Assembly: GCF_963855985.1 (NCBI RefSeq)
Contig: NC_087107.1
Location: 3,100,001 to 3,164,000 of the forward strand
Reading direction: 5' to 3'
Length of the DNA: 64,000 nucleotides
Origin: Ostrinia nubilalis
Lineage: Eukaryota > Arthropoda > Insecta > Lepidoptera > Crambidae
The position numbers and the translations under genes are program-made. Below, piece by piece: positions 33,301-44,520 of the stretch. The notes under the pieces were generated by a model. That model did not search any database, was not told the DNA's origin, and was given only the letters and a program-made list of their open reading frames with translations. Numbering within the stretch: the first letter of the stretch is position 1; each line of letters starts with the position of its first letter.

Positions 33301-35058
33301 AATGTAGGTTTTCAGAAGGACACGTATGGTAGAGACAGCATTACGGAATTTTCGATTGAAGTATCTACCTAGATATGATCATTTATTATGATAATCACTT
33401 CAGAGTACTTATTTTCTCTGTTAATAGTGAGTTCAATATTTTCACGAGTCCTAAGTACCTAAATCAAGCCAAGTAAAGCCTATAAGTACAATCTAAAAGT
33501 TTATTTGTAAAAAGTTTACTTAAGTATCCTGTAAAATATAAATTACAGCCTACACATCTACGACAAAAGTAGTGATCATAAAGGTTCTATATTCTCAACA
33601 ACACCTTAAAATCTGTCAATTAGAAACCATTGAAAAGTTGACAATGATACTAATCTCCACAAAAAATAAGTCAAAAACGTCCCGCCAACAATCGCGGTCA
33701 ACCGTGCGTTTCGCGATCACACTCCGCTAACTAAACGCTCATAATTACCATTCATTACGCTAAATATGGTAACCGCAACGCTATCGTTATCAAATAACGT
33801 TACGTAGTAACGCGTTAAAACGTTGAGGAACTAAAACTTGCGTGAATACAAAATCAACTTCCGAAATACGCGTTACATGAATTATTATACAATAAACCAA
33901 TAACATGCAACAAAAGAATCTTTTTAACAAACATCGAACACATCAATGTTCAATAATTAAATTGTATTTTACGCAACAATAAAAATAATTAAGCATTCTC
34001 TTCACCGTAATAAAAAGCGATTTATTAACCCACTTTGCTACGACTGATTGGTTTCATAAATTATAATAAATATAGGACATTTAAAACTGTTAATTAAAGT
34101 AATTGATTTATGTAATACTTAAATAATAACTCTTTTCATAAATAAGGTTATTAATTTCCTCGGTGGAAGAATGTTGATATGGTGTCATGAAAATCGGACA
34201 GTTGAATTAATTTAATAAGAGAATGTGGGTTAATAAAATGTTTTATTTTTTAATAAGTTATCACTCCTGTTTCCACTTTCTCCAATTACTTAGTTTTGGA
34301 CATAGGCAATAAATAAATCTAAGCTTAAGACTTGCTAGATTCTATTCAAAGACCGCTGAAAACCTTTGCTCAAAAATTCATCTTTAAAATGGACTGATAA
34401 CGTTGATAAAAATCTGAAACTTTGCTGAAAGCTTTTTTCAAACTCGAGAATTTCCGTGGCTTAAATCGATTTGGCTCTGAAATTTAATGTGTATTTACCC
34501 CCTTACTAATAAAAAGTTACACACTTGTTGAGCACTGTTTTAAAATGACATTTCCGTACTAAACATCACTTTAAAACACTGTTCAACGAGCGTGTAAGTT
34601 TTATTAGTAAGGGGGTTAGTGTACATTCATTCACAGGCTTTAGTGTATTCTTGAATAAATTTTCATATAAATAAAATTAATATCAGTAAGTATTCGGGCA
34701 TTATTTTACTAACAGGAACGTCAAGAGCCTTAACATTATTCAAGTTGATTTAATTATGAATGAAATATTGTATTATGTATTAATTAAAATAAAGTGCGCG
34801 TATTTAATATTTTTTCATTATTAATATGATATGCAACCATTACGTTAGTAACAAGAGTGATTGCTGAAATAACATAATTATTAAATAGAAATTAGTAAAT
34901 GTAGAGTTTAGAAAAGTCTGTATTTTCTGAAAAAAGCGTAATTTTCCTATGATGATAATTGATTAATGTTGTTCAAAATATAAATTAAGATATTAAATTG
35001 TGTTTTAAGTAAAAAATAACTTACCTAAGCACAACAGAACTGTCCTAAACGCCTTCAT
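27311..35058 (-). CDS. Secreted Ala/Gln-rich protein, DUF745-like, complete, 4 exons
   Basis: Minus exons are 35058-35025, 33182-32686, 28458-28255 and 27499-27311. The lengths 34+497+204+189 equal 924 nt, giving 307 residues, with all borders GT..AG and phases matching. It begins MKAFRTVLLCLGTLYVAAAA, a clear signal peptide whose cleavage is likely near AAAAP, followed by an acidic/Tyr segment (EYEYDYESSGQ). A long Ala/Gln-rich helical region then covers most of the protein (QAAYVAKNTLAQSAAQASAT, VNVIQAALNAAQATSENANE, LGAQTAMVGAARQRLQTLQE). It finishes with a Gly/Tyr-rich end (YYTLQSDYHH). This pattern matches my memory of the insect-specific DUF745 family (Pfam PF05335), whose function is unknown. 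An extracellular structural role such as cuticle or secretion is only inferred. Confidence 0.9.
28603..28771. mobile_element. Palindromic MITE (169 bp)
   Basis: The ends GAGCCCCGATTACGGTAA and TTACCGTAATCGGGGCTC are perfect inverse complements. Further inner blocks (CAATCCAGAC/GTCTGGATTG, GATTGGTC/GACCAATC) also pair. It has no coding capacity and lies in the second intron of the DUF745-like gene. Confidence 0.75.
28780..28869 (-). repeat. tRNA-like sequence, probably a decayed tRNA-derived repeat
   Basis: On the minus strand a 7-bp acceptor-like stem (CCACGAT with ATTGTGG) encloses a D-arm-like CCGAACGGTGAAGG, a GGTCG...CGACT hairpin and a T-arm CGGGTTCGAACCCCG with intact B box. About 11 extra nt lie between the T arm and the acceptor stem, and position 33 of the anticodon loop would not be U. 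A functional tRNA is therefore unlikely. Confidence 0.45.
29033..29352. repeat. 160-bp direct tandem duplication
   Basis: Two copies in the same direction with a period of exactly 160 bp (ATATACGTAAATAGAATAACC starts near 29,033 and 29,193). Both run to AAACTTCCAAAA and appear identical. They are intronic in the DUF745-like gene. Confidence 0.85.
32276..32490. mobile_element. 215-bp hAT MITE with perfect 8-bp target duplication
   Basis: The ends are CAGTGGTTCTTAACCGG and AAGGTTAAGAACCACTG, the typical CAGTGGTTCTCAACC-type hAT termini. GACTAGAT flanks it on both sides (32,268-32,275 and 32,491-32,498). It is a clean non-autonomous insertion in intron 2 of the DUF745-like gene. Confidence 0.9.
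34498..34615. mobile_element. 118-bp palindromic MITE with TTA target duplication
   Basis: CCCCCTTACTAATAAAA at the left pairs with TTTTATTAGTAAGGGGG at the right, and inner blocks (TTGTTGAGCACTGTTTTAAA) also pair. TTA lies at 34,495-34,497 and 34,616-34,618, as for PIF/Harbinger-type elements. It is intronic. Confidence 0.8.
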
Positions 35059-35281
35059 ATTTATACTCTTCAGTCGTACTGAAACACAAAAACTTTATCA
35101 CTAAAATACAATTTATTAATTTAATAGCTAAAACACTTGAAGCACTCAAAAAAGCGACACAGCATCACTGAAGTCTAGTCTACCTTCCAATACTTTCACA
35201 GTGTTTAATCGTTATCGGTTTAGGCGGGGAGTGGCCCCTGGCTCGCAGTGAGGTAATGTGCTGGGCAACTTCGAGTACTTG

Positions 35282-35290
35282 TATTTATAG
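35282..35290 (-). promoter_or_regulatory. TATA box of the DUF745-like gene
   Basis: CTATAAATAC on the minus strand, about 225-230 bp upstream of the ATG. GC-rich DNA follows downstream toward the start. A TTTCAG just before TACGACTGAAG (near 35,082) may be the acceptor of a 5' UTR intron. The transcription start should lie near 35,255. Confidence 0.45.
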
Positions 35291-35764
35291 GAAGGTTCAC
35301 TCCGTCCAGTGAACGGCTGAGATAGATCTATATAGAGTTGCTGAAACAATATTTGGCAAGGACTTGTGGACTTTCGTTGATTTTTGTTATGCTTAGAAGA
35401 AAGTTAAACGTTAAACTTGCTGAAGGGCGTAACCTTTATTGAACTTCGGCCATAAGTGAAAATGAGAGGATTTGAGAGGAAGTGCAGCATGGTTATGGGA
35501 AACGTAAAAAAAATAAGTCTCCAATGTCACTAATCGGCAATTTTTTATATCTAGCGTTCTATAATTTAAATTCAAATTATTTATTGCATGTCACATAATA
35601 TAGGGTTGAGAGATTGAAATAGATGTAGGGAATTTGACTCTTTTTTTTACCTACCTCTGTACCAACTTCTCCCATAACACAAATACAACACAAATAAAGG
35701 ATCGACTTTCTATTAAATCGCTGGAAAACTCTGTCGAGATCGTTTTTCAGAGGAACACATACAA

Positions 35765-35902
35765 CTCACGAAGGCGAATGAGTTTTACTTGTGTGTGAAC
35801 GTGTACATACGCATAACGATAGTGTTATGTCTATCAAAACTTTTGAAAAACAAACAGTAGCGAGCCACCATACTCGTACATGTAAAGCTCACTCGCCTTC
35901 GT
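35765..35902. mobile_element. MITE with CACGAAGGCGAGTGAG ends
   Basis: Inverted ends CTCACGAAGGCGAATGAG and CTCACTCGCCTTCGT surround a conserved core (ATGTCTATCAAAACTTTTGA, CAGTAGCGAGCCACCA). A second copy is at 62,046-62,180. It lies upstream of the DUF745-like promoter. Confidence 0.7.
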
Positions 35903-36104
35903 CAATTGCAACAACCATACCTGAAAATCTAGAGAGAACTTGATATGGATCTATCTATTCTCTGTAACGATAATAAGGTCAAGTACATATTGTTATAAGT
36001 ATAACAAAATTATTTTCATGAAAATTCAACGTATGTACTGACACAACTGCCTCGAATATGCTCAGATGCTGTTAGTAACTTGAATACGTTAAAGTTACTA
36101 TCTC

Positions 36105-37787
36105 AATGAGGATCATTTCGATTTTTAGCTGTGAATGCAGATTTATAGGGCTAAGAAATCCTTAATTCACAGTCCAAAAATTCTTGTTCTACGACAAAAA
36201 TTGACGAAGTTATGGCCAAATTACTAAAAAAGTTCACTGACCGCCCGGCGTGGCGACGATGACGTCACTATATCCGATCCGAACGCTGCCGGCGTACTGC
36301 GTGGATAGAAAATATTTTTTACTAGCCAAACTATCAGTTTTAGAGAAAAACTGGTAATGACATTTATTGATCAGAATAAAGTAAGCTATCGATAGGTAAT
36401 TTTAAAAATAGAAATTGTGAAAAATAACGCAATAAATCCATACGCTCATACGATTCAATGGAACGCAGAGACGCGATTGGGGTCTCCGCGGTGATATATT
36501 TGGCGATTTATTCAAATAAAGTGTTCATAAGTGTTGTTAGAGTCATATCTTCTTCCAAGTAAAATATAAAAATGTATAAGTATTTATTTATTAACTTCTA
36601 ACAATAATAGCTGAGGCAGATACACTCTGCCTAGGCTACAAGACATTGCTATGAAGATCATTTCGATGTACACGCAATACCTACCTGTTATTTAATTTTT
36701 CTGAGTTAAACCTACGTACCTACCTATCTATTCGCCGTTCCCATGGGCGGGCCAGCTGCTGCAGGAAAGGACAGCTGCTCCCTCCTGAAAATCTATTTAA
36801 TCTTAGCCTAGAAGCTGGGTATGACTCCCCCGCCCCCCTCCTCTCCCCAGGTCATAAGCTTAGCATGACTTCCCCCTCGGCCAGAAGTTGGGTATGATTT
36901 ACCCTCCCCCCCCAGGCCCGAAACTGGGTATGACACCCCCCCATGCCAGAAATGCCAGAAACTGGGTATGACTTGACCCCCCCCCCCTCCCCCAGGCCAG
37001 AAGCTGGGTAAACCTAGCCCCTCCCCCCAGCCCATAAGCATAAGCTGGGTATGACTCCCCCTCGGCCAGAAGCTGGGTATTACATACCCTCCCCCCCCAG
37101 GCCAGAAACTGGGTATGACTTGACCACCCCCCCCCTCCCCCCAGGCCAGAAGCTGGGTATGACTTCCCCCCCCCCCCCCCCTCAGGCCAGAAACTGGGTA
37201 TGACTTGCCCCTCCCCCCCTCCCACCAAGGCCAGAAGCTGGGTAAGGCTTGCCCCTCCCCCCAGGCTATAAGCTGGGTATGACTTATCCCCCCCCCCCCC
37301 CCCGGCCAGAAACTGGGTATTAGCATCATAAATTATGTATTATTATGTTCAATACAAACAATCATAAAGTTACACTCACCCCAACCGCGTCTCCGCATTC
37401 CATCGAATCCTATGAAAATGTGGTTTTTGGACATAGCGATACTTATTTTTCACAATTTTTATTTTTTAAAATTACTGGTCGATAGGTTACTTTATTTTGA
37501 TGAATAAATGTTATTAAAAGTTTTTTTCTAAAACTGATAGTTTAGCCGGAAAAAAATATTTTCCATCCCAATAGTACGCCGGCTGCGCTCGATTCGGATA
37601 TAGTGACGTCACGCGGCCCTGCGTACGTTGACTTTTAGCGGCAAAAACGGCCTATGTTTATTACTTAATATCTTCGTAAGTAATGGTCCGATTTGGATAA
37701 TTCAAAAAGATATATCTTTCTTATGTCTTAAAGATTAACGTAGATACTAGTTTTATTGAATTTTCTACAACAGTACTGATCCTCATT
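36105..37787. mobile_element. Foldback element with a C-rich minisatellite in its loop
   Basis: Arms of roughly 420-450 bp at 36,105-36,560 and 37,370-37,787 are inverted copies. They begin AATGAGGATCA and end TGATCCTCATT, and share CGATAGGTAA, TAGTGACGTCA and GTACGCCGGC blocks. Between them lies ordinary AT-rich DNA and a minisatellite. No transposase ORF or clear target duplication was found. The arms are diverged, so the element is older than those at 2-5 kb. Confidence 0.7.
36807..37322. repeat. C-rich minisatellite (CCAGAAGCTGGGTATGACTT plus poly-C)
   Basis: About ten irregular units of 35-65 bp. Each contains GGCCAGAAACTGGGTATGACT or a variant, followed by a run of 6-18 C with a few T. 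The minus-strand long ORFs here (PSFWPGGGGG repeats) are products of the repeat, not a gene. Length variation and assembly errors are likely. Confidence 0.9.
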
Positions 37788-37799
37788 ACATAGTACTAT

Positions 37800-38960
37800 T
37801 TTATCTGTAGTAATCATTACTGGTAAGCACTTCACATTCATTTACTGTACGAATTAAAAGGCGAGTTATAAAATATAAAAGGAGGCTGGATGTTCTTAAA
37901 TAAAGTGAAATAAAACTTAATAAAGCTAAAGATTATTTCTTACAAAAATATTATAGAAATGTTTTATCAACTCTATACAAATCCTGCAACTTTTCTGGCA
38001 GTCTGCAGTGACTTATTGAATGCTGAAAGCATTGTATCTAGGTAGATCAGTGATAATGGCTTCTGAAGACACGATCGATACAAACAGCTTTGATAAACGT
38101 TTTACAATACTAATGTAATAATACGAAAGTATAGTTAATTTGTCTGTCACGGTTTCACGCCTAAATGAACGGATTTTGACGAATTCTGGTATAGAGAAGA
38201 AAGAATAAATGGGGATTAGGAGAAGATGCATACGTACTTACTAATAGATGCTTTGCTAAGTGTGGCACCGTAATAAATACCTAATAAAGGTGAAAATAGG
38301 CATGAAAGTTTTTATGGACACCCCATGGATGTTGATGGGTTACCTATACTAGTATGAACGTTATGAAAACTATGAGTACTTTTCGTAATAAATAAAGTGC
38401 TGCATATACTGAAACCACACATCCATTCATAATGTCATTGGCAGAAGTTCCTCTTTAAATTTTCATACCACGAGCAATTTTACTAACTATTATGCTAGAA
38501 ATAACATGAGTTGCAAAAAATAATTTTCATTAGGGACTTCCCGATTTTAGTGTCAACAAATCATTTTCAGTCACGTTCAACTTAATTTTTATAAGGGATC
38601 TTTGAAATAGCTATAATTCAGTTTTGCGTAAACTGGACGACGATTGCCGTATTGATTTATTACATACATAACATACAGAAACATTTATCGAGTAGCTTGA
38701 TAATACCTACTACAGAGAAATTACGTTATAAATTATTTTTTTTTGTACATTATTGACAAAGATTTATCAAAGATATCATAAATACCAAATGGTAGAGTCA
38801 TTTGGCCACTAAAACTTTTGATTAGAGTTAATAATTTGATTTGATTTCAAAGTTTCAAATACTATTGTCCAGTTAATTAATTAATAGGTCATTGGGATTT
38901 TTGGAATGTTGTCAATAGTTAGAAAAAAAATATGGTAGAGAATTCTGTGTCGAAATAAAA
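37800..38960. other. Intergenic AT-rich DNA, nothing recognised
   Basis: No splice-bounded coding island, RNA gene or complete element was found. The short ORFs lack any codon or family signal. Confidence 0.4.
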
Positions 38961-39184
38961 TCTATACTAATATTATAAATGCGAAAGTAACTCTATCTGT
39001 CTGTATCTCTTTCACGCCTAAACCACTGAACCGATTTTGATGAAATTTGGCATAGAGATAGTTTGAGTCTCTGGAAGGACATAGGATAGTTTTTATCCCG
39101 GTTTTTGAAACAGGGACGCGCGCGGTAAAGTTTTTCTGTAACTGACTAAATTCCACGCGGGCGAAGCCGCGGGCGGAAAGCTAG
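38961..39184 (+). mobile_element. Short non-autonomous Helitron-like element (224 bp)
   Basis: It starts TCTATACTAATATTATAAAT, contains CACGCCTAAACCACTGAACC and ends GAAGCCGCGGGCGGAAAGCTAG. The terminal CTAG is preceded by the CCGCGGGCGG hairpin. The host bases are A on the left and T on the right, with no target duplication, which is the Helitron signature. It is very common in Lepidoptera. Confidence 0.8.
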
Positions 39185-39189
39185 TAAAA

Positions 39190-40400
39190 TATAAATGTAG
39201 TAATATTTACTTAGTTGCCCTAATGCTACATCTAAGTACATTACCCGTGTATTTGTAATTAGCCGAATGGTAAACCCAAATGGTGTGTTTAAAGAGTTTG
39301 ATAATCTATACTAAAACAATAAATAAAGAGCAGATTTTGTAAGTTTCTTATATTATGTGGAGAGTTTGAAGAAATCTTTGACTAATTGAAAGGAAAACAT
39401 AATGAAAATGAAATATTTTATTCAGCGAAACAAAACAACTAACTAAATAAACTAAAACTAATTAGAGTAGGTAATTATAAATATTAATTCTAATTTGCGT
39501 GTCACCGAAACGGTACATCCACTCAACATCATGCCCAAGTGTCGTGTAGTTAGTACCTGTATTTCCTTATTCATGGTATAATAATAAAACATTAGAATTT
39601 TCCTCAATTTCCCAAACTTTCTCATCCATTGGATAATAATTACCGAACTTACATCATTGGAAAATTCGCACCAGCGAAATTATTAACATACAATTACGAT
39701 TCGTGACTAAGTGTTGCAACTTCCAGCGGAACTTCTACTTAAATCCGCCACAGAAATATGATCAGTAGGTCCGAATTAAACAACAAGAAGCTATAAAAAT
39801 CGCACGTTCATAATCAAACTGTCACTATACAAAAAAGTCGATTTTTCAGGAAAAGCATTTGAAATGCTCAAATTTTAAAACCTTTGCAAAATGAGCAAAA
39901 TGCTATTAAATGTTTTGTTTTTTGTTAAATACCAGTAGTGGCTTGTTTGGCTTTTACGGAAATATAATTATCTTTCAAATTATCATAATGGTTTATTTAA
40001 TATTTAATTTTTTCCCTAAAAATAGTGTCACTTTTCCACTAAAATTGAGACAGTGACAGTTTTCAATTAAAAACATGTTAATGTTGTATTATTAATTCAG
40101 GTAGAAATGTCACTATTTTCATATAAATTTGACGATGAAAATTTCAAAATGATTATTATTAAATAAAACTAACATAGAAAAATCAGTAATTTTAATGAAC
40201 TTAAAACTTAATAATTTGGATTAAGTGGTACCAATGGTAACAGTAATAAATGTAAATTCTCGATCAGAAATAAATACGTTACACACATGAAATTACTATA
40301 AAATTACATCACATAAATCAACTTCTTAGAAAATAAGGTACTCTCTTGTTCAGGCAGCCTTTAAACAACAAGAACTTGATGACCTCGATGAACTTGACGA
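39190..40400. other. Intergenic AT-rich DNA, nothing recognised
   Basis: Low-complexity AT-rich sequence without coding islands, and without inverted ends that could be paired. Confidence 0.4.
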
Positions 40401-40479
40401 ACTAGATAGTGATTTTTGATTTTTCATGGGAAAAAGGCTCAGAGAAGTAGGTTTAAATTCTGGATCATTATCCAGCAGC

Positions 40480-41325
40480 CATTACCTCTGCGAGCTATGT
40501 GCCCCGCCCACTGCCACTTGATTTTAGCGATTCTGCGGGCTATGTCGGTCACTTTGGTTCTCCTGTGGATCTCCTCATTTCTGATTCAATCATGTAGGGA
40601 AACTAACTGAGCATCACACGCTCCATCACCTTTTGGGTGACCTCTCAGATTCATAAAATATCACTGGCAACACACATGATCAAACTTTTGTCTTGAGGCA
40701 CTGCGGTATTTCGGACGTGAGAATATCACGAAGCTTCCCGAACGCTGCCCAGCCGAGTTGGATTGACGAATGACCTCTTTCTCGAAGTTGGACCTACGTA
40801 ACTGGACTGTTTGTCCCAGGTCAACAAACTTTCGAGTGTAGAGTCTCCAGACAAGTGGATACTACATGGACATTTGACATGTTTTTTGTCTTGTCCATAT
40901 TCATTTTCATACTCATTCATCAGGCCCACTTGTTGAGAGGCTCTACTTAGGCCATCGAGCATTATGCCTAGATCTTCCACAGTCTCAGCCATGATTACGA
41001 CATCGTCCGCAAATCGAAGGTGGATTATGTACTCGTTGATATTTATGCTGAATCCGCTCCAGTTCAGAAGCTTGAAAACATCTTCCAGGGCGGTGTTGAA
41101 CAGTATCGGAGATATGACATCTCCCTGTCTCACCCCTTGCTGCAACTGGATGAGTTTCGAGTCCTGATCCTGGAGACGAACCGACATTGTGGCGTTTTCG
41201 TACAAGCCTGTCAACACTTCGATGTATCTATAGTCAATTTGGCACCGTTGGAGAGACTGTAGCACTGCTCAGATCTCGATCGAATCCAAGGCTTTTTCAT
41301 AGTCCACAAACGCTAGACAAAGTAG
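40480..41325 (-). pseudogene. Degenerate non-LTR retrotransposon reverse transcriptase
   Basis: The minus strand reads AFVDYEKALDSIE, then SLQRCQIDYRYIEVLTGLYE, LQQGVRQGDVISPILFNTAL and the catalytic HLRFADDVVIMAET motif. Further down it reads IRNEEIHRRTKV and IAKIKWQWAGHIARR. These are the palm domain and distal part of a LINE ORF2 of the family common in Lepidoptera. Frameshifts (near 41,260, 40,890 and 40,700) and stops show it is dead. It is 5'-truncated. Confidence 0.85.
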
Positions 41326-41454
41326 TAATTACCTTGATAATTTCTTTGATTTTACTAGTGTTTGGATTGCCTGGTGGCATTTTTGTTAGATAAAATTATA
41401 ATAGTTTTAGTTATTATCTTGCTGTGTACCTACTTGCATCGAATAAATATTTTT

Positions 41455-41474
41455 CTTTCTTTCTTTCTTTCTAT
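41455..41474. repeat. (CTTT)n microsatellite
   Basis: Five CTTT repeats after a TGCATCGAATAAATATTTTT tail. It probably marks the 3' end of a retroelement whose UTR is at about 41,350-41,455. Confidence 0.8.
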
Positions 41475-42279
41475 AACTACTTAATCATTTAAAAATCTTT
41501 CTTGTTGTTTTAATATTTCACTATTTGGATAAACACAATATTCTACGAAGTGATGAACAATCTTTTTAAAAATGTAAGAGAAATATTGTCACTTTTTGTT
41601 TTAAGGCGTTTTTCGTATAACTTTATTGTGACTTATCTTATGGTTTTGGAGTAAAAGCGTCTTTATGCTAAAAATGACGTTTTTCAACACAGAGTTTACA
41701 TAACTATCACGGCGTGCCCGTCCAGATCCCGTCACTACTAAAAACGTGTCACTGTTACTCACAACAAATGCCGGTTTTCCCATTAAACTCCATAACGACA
41801 CTAGTGATATCTGCCGAACTATTTGAGCTTTAAGCGTGGGATTTTTACAGCATGCACTTTTCGCGGAGCGCTGATAGATGGCGTTGTTAACTCAATTTCT
41901 CCAAATTTCGTATAGTGACGGTTTGATTATCAACGTGCGAAATGGGTTATTCCGTATTCGACCCACGACAACTCAACCCACTCATTATTTTTTCCTTATT
42001 CAACCCAATTTTGTTCCTTACTCTACCCACAACAAATTTTTAATTTTATGTTCCTTATTCACCCCAAAAACATTCCTAGCTCAGCCCATTTTAAAACCAC
42101 TTCAAAAATATAAGATTTTTATGCACGGTCAGAATAAAAATATATTTTTTAGAAATTTAACTAAGCTCAGTTAACTTTTGGTCCGTTGACCGTCAATAAA
42201 AACCCAACCAGTGAAAGGCAAGTTTTTCCGGGGGGAAAATTAAACTGTCATTGGAAACTCTTTCAAAATCAAAAAAATC

Positions 42280-42440
42280 AAAATCAAAATTATCTTTATT
42301 TGTTTAGACTAATTAAATTAGTACTTGCAAATCGTCAAATGCTCTTAAGGAGCCTATACATGTCTCATTATTTTTTTGCCCTACCAGCGCTTCGAGACAA
42401 ACATTTGAGAAGAAGCGCCGCAACAAACTCAGTCACCACT
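42280..42440. repeat. Dispersed repeat, sister copy of 1,812-2,110
   Basis: It contains ATGCTCTTAAGGAGCC, GCCCTACCAGCGCTTCGAG and GAAGAAGCGCCGCAACAAAC and gives the uninterrupted version of the sequence split at 1,894-2,085. It is non-coding. Confidence 0.6.
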
Positions 42441-42965
42441 GTCTTATGAATCTTAGTTGAGTAAGATTACAATACATACAGCTGCCTAAAAATACATGTC
42501 CAACACTTTTTTAGACTAACTTCCTACACAAACCACGTTTATCGAGGAGTTTCGGTAACGTCGTTAAGTCGCATTATGTATTATAACACGGTAATGAAAT
42601 ATAGCCCTATTATATGCACTTTACTTGTACTGAAGCGAAAACTAAAACGTTCACTAAATTGGTCACAGTCTTGTCCTGTGTCATAATAAATGGTTTTTAC
42701 TTTACGCAACATTTGGGTTATAGTGATTATAACATTATTGATTACTGTTACGTAGAAGGTTCAACTTTTATAAAAATTCATTAGCAGAACAGAACAGAAA
42801 ACTATGAAAGGCTACCTAACTAAAGTAGTATTATTTTATTATGACAGGAAACATACAAGATTATAAATGTTATTGTTGTACATTAGTCTAGTTTGGTGTA
42901 AACGTGTTGGTTATCTTTTTAAATAAATAAATAAAGATTAAAGTGCGATCAAGGCACTCTATGTA

Positions 42966-43082
42966 CAGTGGGCCATAGTTCCAGTTACTCATTTCCGTTT
43001 TTTCTCGCTCTAATTGAATGGTGATTCTTTGCGATAGAATGAGATGACATGAACGGAAATGGGAAGCTGGAACTGTGGCCTA
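42966..43082. mobile_element. Small palindromic MITE
   Basis: CAGTGGGCCATAGTTCCAG and CTGGAACTGTGGCCTATAG are inverse ends, and CATTTCCGTT pairs with AACGGAAATG inside. GTA is found at both borders. It is non-coding. Confidence 0.6.
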
Positions 43083-43754
43083 TAGTACTCTTGTCATTAC
43101 TTGTTTTAAATTGAATTTTTCTTTGAAATAATAATTTAATTAAATTCTACAAAATTTGCCAACCCTGAAGCTTTGTTTGTTTTTCTTCTATAGTTAATTC
43201 AATTTGGATGTTAAATATTGATTTAGTAAATTTATGAAGTAAATACATAAAGTAAATAAGTATCAGCACCCAATTAGGTACCTAGTTCAACGATGAATTT
43301 ACGTTTGACAGCTCCGTTTTACCCAAACCGGAAATACTGAAGATGACGAAATAATTATTTGTTGAAGGGATTAATAATGTCACTAGTTTATATATCATTA
43401 AATTATTGCGTCGCTGATTGCAATTTATTGACCCCATTCGGCCGCGAACAGTGGCCACGTTTCACAACCGGTTGTGGATCGGGATTACATGATCCTAGTT
43501 TACAATACAATACATGTTTCGCTCAAATAATTGTTCAGGTATAAGTATATTACTAAATTCAGGTTTTGAAAGACGCGAACGGTGAATAAAATGCTTTACA
43601 TGAATCTACATTAATTTGTTCTTCATTCATTGTTGTAAAGAAATTGAATGAACGAAAACAAATGAACATTGCTTACTCATTAGGCACTTCTATTCAGCAA
43701 CAGTCGATGTAGTACCGATGTGATAACCTTTAAAGCAAGTAAGAATAATCATCA

Positions 43755-43850
43755 TCATTTCAGCCACAGGACGTCTACTGCTGAACATTAGGCCTCCTCC
43801 GATGATTTCTAGATTGGATGGTTTGCAGGCGGCCTGAATCCAGCATACCT
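43755..43850 (-). mobile_element. Eroded LINE 3' end
   Basis: Minus-strand remains of the ...AYVQQWMSYG-stop terminus (plus-strand CCACAGGACGTCTACTGCTG and the AACATTAGGCCTCC block) with an ATCATCATT tail. It is the same family as 62.7 kb but more diverged. Confidence 0.6.
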
Positions 43851-44294
43851 ACAACCAAAAAACACGCTGTTGTCCCATGAAGCGCTCCATAGTACGGTCT
43901 ACTAAAAATTCATGAAATTATGCCCATTTTCCCATCACTCGAGTCCCTACAGTTTTCGAGAAATCAGAAAATTTTGGCTCACCCTGTATAAAGAATTTTA
44001 ATTAGAATTTGAACGTCTGAAATCGTGAAAGCTGAACTGAAAACTTGGTGAATGTGTGAGCCTACTGTTTGTAAGTCCAGTATAAGCCACGGTGTCCATT
44101 CATGCAGGTCTGCGTTATTATCGCCGCCATAGAGTTCTGTTTTCATTCCGGTACAATGAGCATCTATAGTTGAATGATTGTGATTGTGACCGATAAGGCT
44201 TCTGTTGACTTTATTTTTTATTCTTCTGAACTATAGCCCTTGAAAAAGGTTCTTCTGACTCACGATCTTAAAATATGTCACTAAGTACCTACCT

Positions 44295-44520
44295 ATTTAT
44301 AAAAGCGAAAGGTCACTGACTAATTGACTAACTGACTAACTCATTCATCACGAAATCTCAGAAACTACAAGTGCTAGGAGTCTCTTTCTCCATGGGGTTC
44401 CTTTTAGAACGAAGGTGCTCGAAATTAACTAAGGGATTTTGCTAAATTTAACCCCTAAGGGAGTAAAACGGGATCCACGCGTACAAAGTCGTGAGCGGCC
44501 GTCTTTAGTTATTAAAGATT
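44295..44520. repeat. Dispersed lepidopteran repeat fragment
   Basis: ATAAAAGCGAAAGGTCACTG with (ACTGACTA)n, then GGGTTCCTTTTAG, AACCCCTAAGGGAGTAAAAC and GTACAAAGTCGTGAGCGGCC. This order is typical of an abundant lepidopteran non-autonomous element, possibly Helitron-like. Its ends are not clear. Confidence 0.5.

Noticed and set aside
36808..37329. 173-residue and 109-residue minus-strand ORFs (PSFWPGGGG repeats)
   Set aside because: Pure translation of the C-rich minisatellite. Two frames are open because the repeat lacks stops. No start context or splice sites.
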